A stretch of DNA of 8,645 nucleotides from Chloroflexota bacterium (GTDB lineage Bacteria; Chloroflexota; Limnocylindria; Limnocylindrales; CSP1-4). Shown in pieces: positions 1 to 5,677 of this stretch. The stretch is taken from positions 1 to 8,645 of the forward strand of contig SCTE01000398.1 of assembly GCA_004298915.1 (NCBI GenBank), read 5' to 3'. Every line of letters starts with the position of its first letter. Position 1 is the stretch's first letter. A program made the position numbers and the translations under genes. Under the pieces are notes generated by a model. The model saw only the letters and a program-made list of their open reading frames with translations, did no database searches and was not told the origin of the DNA.

Positions 1-2373
1 GTGGCCGCGATGCTCATCGAGGCGGCGACCGAGCCGTTCGTCCTGGTCCTGGCCGGGGCCGGGCTGCTGGCTGTCGCGCTCGGCGAGGTCCGCGACGGCC
101 TGCTCATCCTCGTGGGCCTGCTGCCGATCGTCGGCGCGGACGTGGTCACCGAGTTTCGTGCCGAGCGCGCCCTGGATGCGCTGCGTGATGCCTCGGCCCC
201 GACGGCCCGGGTCCGGCGCGACGGCACGGCGCGCGATGTCGCGGCCGCGGAACTCGTGCCCGGTGACGTGGTCCTCCTGCGCGTCGGCGACATCGTCCCG
301 GCGGACCTCCGCATCGTCGCGACAGATCGCCTGCTCGTCGATCGAAGCGCCCTGACCGGGGAATCGATCCCCGAGCCGGCCCAGGTCGCGCCCGATCCGC
401 CGGGGACGGTCCTGGCCGATCGGCGCGCCCTTGCCTATGCCGGGACGAGCGTCATCGGCGGATCGGGCGAGGGCCTCGTCGTCTCGATCGGTGCGGCCAG
501 CGAGATCGGCCGGATCGCCGGCGGCCTGAAGGACCGCGTCGTTCGGCGGTCGCCGCTCCAGCACGAGCTCGATCGCCTCGTCCGGATCATGCTCGTCGTC
601 GCGATCGCCCTCATCGCCATCGTCGCCGGGCTGGGATTCATCCGCGGCCAGACGATCGGCGAGAACCTCCTCGCGGGCATCTCGGCCGCGATCGCGGCGA
701 TCCCGGAGGAGCCCCCGGTGCTCCTGGCCGTGATCCTCGGCCTCGGGTCGTATCGGCTGCTCAAGCGTGGTGTGCTCGTCCGCAGGCTCAATGCCGAGGA
801 GGTCCTCGGGGCCGTCAGCCTGATCATCACCGACAAGACGGGGACATTGACCCTCAATCGCCTCGAGGTGGCCACGGTCCGCACGGCGTCGGGAACCGTG
901 GCGGATCCGACCGAGCGCCTCGCCATCCTCCTGGACGCGGTTCGTGCCGAGTCCGATGCCTGGGCGATCGGCGCCGGATCGCGCCCCGGCGCCTTCACCG
1001 CGTCCCTCCTGCGCGCGCTCGAGGCTGACGGCGTCGCACCGCGCCTCGATCGTCGCGACCTGGTGTCAGCGGACCCACCATCCAGCTCGCATCCCGTCTC
1101 GATGACCGTTGCACGCGAGGGCGAAAGGGTCCGCCACCTCGCGACCGGTGCCCCGGAGGCGGTCCTGGCGATGGACCCGGCGATCGACCGGCAGGCCCTC
1201 GCGGCCTGGGATGCCCAGATCGCCCTCGGCGCCGGCGCCGGCGAGCGCCTCATCGGCGTCGCCGCCGCCTGGGCCGGTGAGCCGTGGGTGATGCGTGGCC
1301 TGATCGGCTTTGCCGATCCGCTCCGCGACGGGATCGGGCCCGCGCTCCGGGAGGCCGAGGGTGCGGGGATCCAGACCATCGTCGTGACCGGCGATCACCC
1401 GGCAACCGCCGCGGCGATCGCTCGGGCGGCCGGCCTCGGTGACGAGCGGATCGTGACGGGCGCGGAACTCGCGACCTGGGATGACGCTCGGCTCGTCCGC
1501 GAATTGCCGTCGATCCAGGTCGTTGCCCGTTCGACGCCCGACCAGAAGGAGCGGCTCGTTCGCGTTGCCCGCGCCGCGGGGCAGATCGTCGCCGTCACCG
1601 GCGACGGCGTGAATGACGCTCCGGCGCTCCACAACGCGGACGTGGCCGTCGCGATGGGCAGCGGCACGGCCGTCGCCCGCGAGGCCGCGGACCTCGTCCT
1701 CGGCGACGACTCCTTCGTCACCCTGATGTTCGGGTTGCGCGAAGGGCGACGCCTCGTGGACAACATCCAGAAAGGCCTGGTGTTCCTCATCTCCACGCAC
1801 CTGGCCTTCCTCGGGTTCGTGCTGCTGGCAACGATCGCGGGACACGGCCAGCCGCTCCTGCCGATCCAGATCCTGTGGATGGAGCTGTTCATCGACACGT
1901 CAACCTCCATCGCCTTCGAGCGGGAGCCAGGCGAGCCCGACGTCATGGAGCGCCCGCCTCGGCGGACCGGGGCGCCTCTCCTGCCGGCGTCGCTCCTCCT
2001 CCGAATCGCGCTGGCCGGTGGCTTCTCCGCCGCGGCAGCGCTCTGGCTGCTCCAGAACCAGCCCGGGAGCCCCGATCACGTTCGCTGGCTCGCCTTCACG
2101 GCCCTCGTGTGCGGCCAGGTCGTCCGCGCCTACGCCAACCGGACGCTCCGGATTCCGGTATTCAGGGTCGGCGCGAATCGGGTGCTGCTCGTGGGTGGAG
2201 TGGGCGTGATCCTGATCCAGGCCCTCATCCCGTTCGTGCCCGGCCTCGCCGACGCGTTCCGGGCCAGCCCACTCGACCCCGGGGAGTGGCTGCTGGTGGC
2301 CGTCGTGGCCCTCGCCCCGGCCATCCTCGCCGAGGTCATCCGATGGCGACGCCGGATGGTCTGGGTCGCCTGA
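1..2373 (+). CDS. Cation-translocating P-type ATPase, 5'-partial
   Basis: ATP-driven cation pump of the inner membrane; the ion is unknown. Visible in order: two membrane segments (about residues 10-28 and 33-49 of the visible part), the actuator domain with TGES at 119-122, M3 (195-213), M4 with IPEEPPVLL (PEE at 235-237), the phosphorylation motif DKTGTLT with Asp278, a compact nucleotide domain, TGD at 463-465, the hinge motif GDGVND with Asp535 and Asp539, then about six C-terminal membrane segments (590-785). The first in-frame GTG is base 1, but the N-terminal cytosolic region seen in this superfamily, roughly 60-80 residues, is missing, so the gene almost certainly begins upstream of the window. 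M4 PEE, a His in M5 (His600) and ELFID in M6 (Glu628, Asp632) recall a bacterial subgroup with PEEFP and ELxID motifs rather than classical calcium pumps. The KGAPE motif reads TGAPE (Thr382). Family assignment is certain; the substrate is not. Confidence 0.95.
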   Translation: MAAMLIEAATEPFVLVLAGAGLLAVALGEVRDGLLILVGLLPIVGADVVTEFRAERALDALRDASAPTARVRRDGTARDVAAAELVPGDVVLLRVGDIVPADLRIVATDRLLVDRSALTGESIPEPAQVAPDPPGTVLADRRALAYAGTSVIGGSGEGLVVSIGAASEIGRIAGGLKDRVVRRSPLQHELDRLVRIMLVVAIALIAIVAGLGFIRGQTIGENLLAGISAAIAAIPEEPPVLLAVILGLGSYRLLKRGVLVRRLNAEEVLGAVSLIITDKTGTLTLNRLEVATVRTASGTVADPTERLAILLDAVRAESDAWAIGAGSRPGAFTASLLRALEADGVAPRLDRRDLVSADPPSSSHPVSMTVAREGERVRHLATGAPEAVLAMDPAIDRQALAAWDAQIALGAGAGERLIGVAAAWAGEPWVMRGLIGFADPLRDGIGPALREAEGAGIQTIVVTGDHPATAAAIARAAGLGDERIVTGAELATWDDARLVRELPSIQVVARSTPDQKERLVRVARAAGQIVAVTGDGVNDAPALHNADVAVAMGSGTAVAREAADLVLGDDSFVTLMFGLREGRRLVDNIQKGLVFLISTHLAFLGFVLLATIAGHGQPLLPIQILWMELFIDTSTSIAFEREPGEPDVMERPPRRTGAPLLPASLLLRIALAGGFSAAAALWLLQNQPGSPDHVRWLAFTALVCGQVVRAYANRTLRIPVFRVGANRVLLVGGVGVILIQALIPFVPGLADAFRASPLDPGEWLLVAVVALAPAILAEVIRWRRRMVWVA

Positions 2374-2413
2374 CGGGACCATTGGGGGCAGGGACGGGGC
2401 AGCGGTTCCCGGC

Positions 2414-2419
2414 TATCCT
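2414..2419 (+). promoter_or_regulatory. Candidate -10 element (TATCCT) for the ABC exporter operon
   Basis: TATCCT preceded by GGC lies 7 bases before the ATG at 2427. That spacing would put the transcription start at or within a base or two of the ATG, giving a leaderless mRNA. There is no Shine-Dalgarno sequence before this ATG, which fits. The -35 region is poor: only GAC of a TTGACA-like hexamer falls at 2391-2396. The same hexamer recurs in the same position upstream of deoC (7874-7879). Inferred from pattern and position only. Confidence 0.45.
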
Positions 2420-2426
2420 CCGCCAG

Positions 2427-3422
2427 ATGTCACTCGTGTTCGACGGCCTCCACAAGCGATTCGACCGCATCCAGGCCCTCGACGGCCTGTCGCTCGAGAT
2501 CCCGCAGGGCCACATCTACGGCTTCCTCGGGGCGAACGGCGCGGGCAAGACCACGACGATGCGGATCGCGCTCGGCGTGCTGCGGGCCGACAGCGGGACG
2601 TTGACCTGGGGCGGCGTGGATCATCGCCGGCTTCGCAGGGCGACCTGGGGCTACCTGCCCGAGGAGCGCGGGCTCTACCCGAAGATGACCGTCCTCGACC
2701 AGCTCGTGTTCTTCGGGCGCCTCCACGGCCTGCCGAAGGACGAAGCCGCCCGAACGGCGATGGCGTGGCTGACCCGGCTCCGGGTTCCCGACTTCGCGAC
2801 GCGCCGGGCCGGCGAGCTCTCGAAAGGCAACCAGCAGAAGGTCCAGTTCCTGGCAGCCGTCATCCACGACCCTGAGATCCTGCTCCTCGACGAGCCGTTC
2901 ACGGGCCTCGACCCGGTCAACGTGGTCCTCCTCCGCCAGGCCATCCTCGAGCTCAGGGCGCGGGGCAAGACCATCATCCTCTCGACCCACCAGATGGAGA
3001 CGGTCGAGGCGATGTGCGAGTCGATCGCGATCATCGACAAGGGCCGGACCGTGATCGACGGCGCGCTTCGGGACGTGAAGCGCTCGACCGGCCGCCAGAG
3101 CGTCATCCTCGCGACCGAGATCGGCCAGAGCCTGACCTGGACCGGCGAGCTCCCGGGGGTCCGGGTCATCCGCCCGGGCATCGATCGGGTCGAGCTGGAC
3201 CTGGATCCGGGAACGGAGCCCGACGCGGTCCTCGCGGCAGCCATGGCGCGGAACGTTCCGATCCGCCACTTCGAGGTCGCCGACCCGACGCTCGAGCAGG
3301 TCTTCATCGAGCTCGTCGGGCATCCGGCCGATACGGACTCGAGCCTGGCCCCGGTTCCAGAGGCGACCCGTGACGAACCCCGGACCGAGGATGCGTCCGT
3401 GCCCGAGAGTCCCGCAGCATGA
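2427..3422 (+). CDS. ABC transporter ATP-binding protein, NatA-like (331 aa)
   Basis: Cytosolic ATPase subunit of an ABC-2 type exporter, powering the permease encoded directly downstream. Walker A is GANGAGKTT (Lys41), the Q-loop region reads YLPEERGLY (76-84), the signature is LSKGNQQ (131-137) in place of LSGGQ, Walker B is ILLLDEP (Asp155, Glu156), and the switch histidine is His188 in STHQME. LSKGN and YLPEERG are typical of the NatA/DUF4162 branch. The C-terminal region (about 205-310) matches the DUF4162-type extension ending in PTLEQVFIELVG, followed by an acidic, proline-rich tail. The reading frame stays open upstream to about base 1875 inside the pump gene, but homology to ABC ATPases begins at ATG 2427, which also follows a -10-like element. 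The stop codon overlaps the permease start (ATGA at 3419-3422), implying translational coupling. The substrate could be sodium, a drug or a lipid; the sequence does not decide. Confidence 0.95.
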   Translation: MSLVFDGLHKRFDRIQALDGLSLEIPQGHIYGFLGANGAGKTTTMRIALGVLRADSGTLTWGGVDHRRLRRATWGYLPEERGLYPKMTVLDQLVFFGRLHGLPKDEAARTAMAWLTRLRVPDFATRRAGELSKGNQQKVQFLAAVIHDPEILLLDEPFTGLDPVNVVLLRQAILELRARGKTIILSTHQMETVEAMCESIAIIDKGRTVIDGALRDVKRSTGRQSVILATEIGQSLTWTGELPGVRVIRPGIDRVELDLDPGTEPDAVLAAAMARNVPIRHFEVADPTLEQVFIELVGHPADTDSSLAPVPEATRDEPRTEDASVPESPAA

Positions 3423-4738
3423 TCGACCGGCCGGCCGAGCGACCCGATCCGGTGCTGCCGAACACCGGCATCGTCGCCCGGCGCGAATTCACCGAGCGCG
3501 TCCGGAGCCGGCCCTACGCGGCCTCGACGGTCCTGCTCTCGCTCCTCGCGATCTTCGTCTCGTTCCTGCCGATCATCATCCGGCTGGTCGATCGCGATAC
3601 GACGACATCGATCGCGATCGTTGCCGACGACGCCGAGCTTGCCCAGCGATCGGAATCGATCATGCGCGGCGTGCTCAGCACGACGGCCGGCGGCTCGCCC
3701 GATTCGTGGGTCTTCACCGTCGAGTCGGATCGGGACGCGGTCACGGCCGATGTCGGCGAAGGTCGCTATGACGGGGCCCTGTTCGCGACCCGGGACCCGA
3801 GCGGTCGCCTCGACTTCACGTTCCTGACCGGCCAGGGACTCGGTGCGGATCGGACGCAGTTCGTCGCCATCGGGACCTTCGCCGTCGCCTTCCTCGAGTG
3901 GACGGATCTCGTGAATCCATCGGGCGACGTCCCGTTCCTCCCGCCGACCCTCAACGTCCTCGCGGGGGCGGGCCCGAACGCGGGCGGCGTCCCCCTGGCC
4001 GCCACCGAGATCGCGAGCCGCCAGCTCCTCGGGACCGTGCTCATCGTGATCCTGTTCCTGACGATGACGATCTACGGCATGTGGGTCGCGGCCGGGGTGG
4101 CTGCCGAGAAGGAAACGCGGGTCATGGAGCTGCTGATCAGCGCGGCGTCGCCTCGCCAGCTGGTCCTCGGCAAGGTCGTCGGCATCGGGCTCGCCGGTCT
4201 CGTCCAGTACATCGCGATCCTCGTCCCGGCGGTCCTCGCGCTCGCCGTCCAGCGCCCGATCGGGGAGGCCCTGGGCCTTGGTTCCTCGATCAACCCGCCC
4301 CTGTCGGGCATCACCCCCGGGTTCCTCCTGGCGTATGGATCGTTCTTCGTCCTCGGGTTCACGCTCTACGCCCTGATCTACGCGGCGGCCGGCTCACTCG
4401 TGAGCCGTGTCGAGGACCTCCAGGTCATCGCCCTGCCCATGAGCCTCCTCGGGATCGCCGGGTACATCCAGGCCGTCCTGGCCCTGTCGGGCGGGCTGTC
4501 GGGATTCATCCGGGTGGCCTCGTTCATCCCGTTCTGGAGCCCGTTCGTGATGTTCACGCGGCTGACCGTCGGGCGCGTGGAGCCGTGGGAGCTCGTCCTG
4601 GCGTACGGGCTGCTGCTCCTGTCGATCGGCCTCGTCGCCGCGCTGGCCATCCGCGTCTACTCGGCCGGCGTGCTCCTGTACGGCCAGCGGCCGGGACCGC
4701 GCCGGATCCTGCGCGCCGTGATCAACCCGAACGCCTGA
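3419..4738 (+). CDS. ABC-2 type exporter permease, NatB-like (439 aa)
   Basis: Inner-membrane subunit partnering the ATPase encoded just upstream. Topology read from hydrophobicity: a cytosolic N-terminus (1-32) with the amphipathic stretch VARREFTERVRSRPY, TM1 (about 34-57), a large extracytoplasmic domain (58-200), then five or so C-terminal membrane segments near 203-228, 250-276, 301-326, 335-358 and 391-415. The conserved cytosolic loop EKETRVMELLISAASPRQL (230-248) and the motif FIPFWSPFVMFTR (369-381) are characteristic of NatB/COG1668 permeases. Length is normal for the family. It begins with an ATG overlapping the ATPase stop codon, with only a weak GAGAG about ten bases upstream, so coupled translation is likely. 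NatAB of Bacillus exports sodium, but most homologues have no known substrate, so a sodium role here is inference. A convergent gene follows after 70 bases. Confidence 0.93.
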   Translation: MIDRPAERPDPVLPNTGIVARREFTERVRSRPYAASTVLLSLLAIFVSFLPIIIRLVDRDTTTSIAIVADDAELAQRSESIMRGVLSTTAGGSPDSWVFTVESDRDAVTADVGEGRYDGALFATRDPSGRLDFTFLTGQGLGADRTQFVAIGTFAVAFLEWTDLVNPSGDVPFLPPTLNVLAGAGPNAGGVPLAATEIASRQLLGTVLIVILFLTMTIYGMWVAAGVAAEKETRVMELLISAASPRQLVLGKVVGIGLAGLVQYIAILVPAVLALAVQRPIGEALGLGSSINPPLSGITPGFLLAYGSFFVLGFTLYALIYAAAGSLVSRVEDLQVIALPMSLLGIAGYIQAVLALSGGLSGFIRVASFIPFWSPFVMFTRLTVGRVEPWELVLAYGLLLLSIGLVAALAIRVYSAGVLLYGQRPGPRRILRAVINPNA

Positions 4739-4755
4739 TCCGGGGGCCGGACAGG

Positions 4756-4785
4756 GACGCCGCCGCGCGCCCGCCCGGCGGCGTC
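4756..4785. terminator. Candidate bidirectional GC-rich hairpin terminator
   Basis: A perfect 10-bp inverted repeat, GACGCCGCCG at 4756-4765 and CGGCGGCGTC at 4776-4785, encloses a 10-base loop. It sits between two convergent stop codons (permease stop at 4738, ligase-like stop at 4809-4811), where a shared terminator is expected. Neither side has a T-tract, so it would be an atypical intrinsic terminator or a roadblock/3'-end stabiliser. The remainder of the 70-base gap shows nothing else. Confidence 0.5.
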
Positions 4786-4808
4786 ATCGCGGAACAGTGG
4801 TCAGCCGA

Positions 4809-5612
4809 TCAGGCCGGGGCCGGTGGATCCGATCCATCGCCCCCGCCAGGCTCGAGATCGTCGAGCCCGAGCGGCAACCGCCGGATCACCGCGAGGACCG
4901 GGGCACTGGCGGCCCGTCCGTCCGCGTCGTGGGCGGACATGGCGTCATCGGGTGTCGCGGGGGCATCCCGCGCGCCGTCACCGCTCGCCGGGATGAACTT
5001 CCAGAGGCGGCTCCGGATTCCGGGCAGGTACGGTCCGGAACGATGGCGGGCCAGGACGCCGGCGAGACCCTGGGCGACGACGGCGTCGAACAGCGCCTTG
5101 CCCTCGCCCGGAATGGCCGGGACCGTGAGGACCTCGTCGCCGGGCCGCAGCGTCCGTCGCAGGGCCTGACGCCGACGTTCGAGCGGCTGGCCGAGGAGCG
5201 ACACGCCGTCGAGGTGGAGCAGGTCGAACGCCAGGAAGGCGACGGGCCGGCCGGGCGCGCCGGACAGCCTGCGGCCAAGTTCCGCGGGATCGGCCGACCC
5301 GGTGGCATCGGCGACCACGAGTTCCCCGTCCAGCACCGCCGATCGCGCCGCGACACGGACCCCCAGCCCCGACAGTTCCGCGGGGACGCTCGGGAGCGGG
5401 CTCCCGTCCAGCTGGCGGAACTCGACATCGCCGCCGCCCGCCGTCGCGGCCGGGCCGACGATCGCGAGGACGCGGAGGCCACCCCACGAGGGCTCGAACA
5501 GGTGGTCCGCCGAGTCGAACGGATCGGTCACGGTCCTGGCGAGCATCGGCCGCAGGGTCGCCGGCGGATTCGGCAAGGCAGGCTCGAGCCGCAGCGAAAG
5601 CTGGTCGGTCAT
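4809..5612 (-). CDS. Degenerate ATP-dependent DNA ligase-like protein (267 aa), catalytic lysine absent
   Basis: The first two thirds resemble the adenylation domain of LigD/LigC-type ATP-dependent DNA ligases. RPMLARTVTDPFDS (21-34) leads to motif I, which reads FEPSWGGLR (39-47) where active enzymes have FEPKWDGxR: the adenylated Lys is Ser42 and the Asp is Gly44. Motif III (LDGELVV, 94-100) and motif IIIa (AFDLLHLDG, 128-136) are intact. The motif IV region reads GLAGVLARHRSGPYLPG (182-198), with the usual Glu and Lys replaced by Ala184 and Arg189. Motif V keeps Trp204 but lacks the lysine pattern (RSRLWKFIPAS). No OB-fold domain follows; the last 55 residues are Ala/Gly/Asp/Pro-rich. The frame also stays open upstream, but ligase homology starts at ATG 5612, preceded by a -10-like TACCAT and no Shine-Dalgarno. 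Self-adenylation looks impossible; a DNA-binding or structural role is only a guess. No Ku, LigD or polymerase gene is in the window. Confidence 0.8.
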   Translation of the reverse strand: MTDQLSLRLEPALPNPPATLRPMLARTVTDPFDSADHLFEPSWGGLRVLAIVGPAATAGGGDVEFRQLDGSPLPSVPAELSGLGVRVAARSAVLDGELVVADATGSADPAELGRRLSGAPGRPVAFLAFDLLHLDGVSLLGQPLERRRQALRRTLRPGDEVLTVPAIPGEGKALFDAVVAQGLAGVLARHRSGPYLPGIRSRLWKFIPASGDGARDAPATPDDAMSAHDADGRAASAPVLAVIRRLPLGLDDLEPGGGDGSDPPAPA

Positions 5613-5621
5613 CGCGCGCCG

Positions 5622-5627
5622 ATGGTA
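5622..5627 (-). promoter_or_regulatory. Candidate -10 element (TACCAT) for the ligase-like gene
   Basis: On the minus strand GGC-TACCAT ends 9 bases before the ATG at 5612. This matches the layout at the ABC operon and deoC and again implies a leaderless or nearly leaderless transcript. No Shine-Dalgarno sequence is present before this ATG. It lies back to back with the plus-strand TAGACT of the peptidase gene, with only five bases between the two hexamers. No convincing -35 box was found. Confidence 0.35.
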
Positions 5628-5632
5628 GCCGG

Positions 5633-5638
5633 TAGACT
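5633..5638 (+). promoter_or_regulatory. Candidate -10 element (TAGACT) for the S9 peptidase gene
   Basis: GG-TAGACT is the best -10-like hexamer in the 65-bp divergent gap. A start about 7 bases downstream would give a leader of roughly 30 bases before the TTG start at 5678, long enough to carry the GGAG ribosome binding site. No good -35 hexamer is visible 17 bases upstream, where the sequence already enters the ligase-like gene. Confidence 0.35.
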
Positions 5639-5666
5639 CCGGAAGGACCTCCCGCTGATCCCGCAC

Positions 5667-5670
5667 GGAG
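5667..5670 (+). promoter_or_regulatory. Shine-Dalgarno (GGAG) that fixes the TTG start of the S9 peptidase
   Basis: GGAG lies 7 bases before TTG 5678. It is the only well-placed Shine-Dalgarno core I see before any gene start in the window, and it supports the choice of TTG, for which no upstream in-frame ATG or GTG exists in the gap. Confidence 0.6.
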
Positions 5671-5677
5671 TATCGCC

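Noticed and set aside
1066..1845. Minus-strand open frames inside the pump gene
   Set aside because: They are antisense to conserved P-type ATPase motifs and show no domain.
2374..2411. Possible hairpin CGGGACC / GGTTCCCG between pump and exporter genes
   Set aside because: The stem needs a bulge and has a loop of over 20 bases without a T-tract; too weak to call a terminator.
1875..2426. Upstream in-frame extension of the ABC ATPase reading frame
   Set aside because: The extension overlaps the end of the pump gene in another frame and translates to Arg/Pro/Gly-rich low-complexity sequence; ABC ATPase homology begins at ATG 2427.
3898..5169. Long plus-strand open frame spanning the permease 3' half and the convergent gap
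   Set aside because: It is out of frame with the permease, Arg/Pro-rich and without motifs, and continues antisense into the ligase-like gene; a GC-driven shadow frame.
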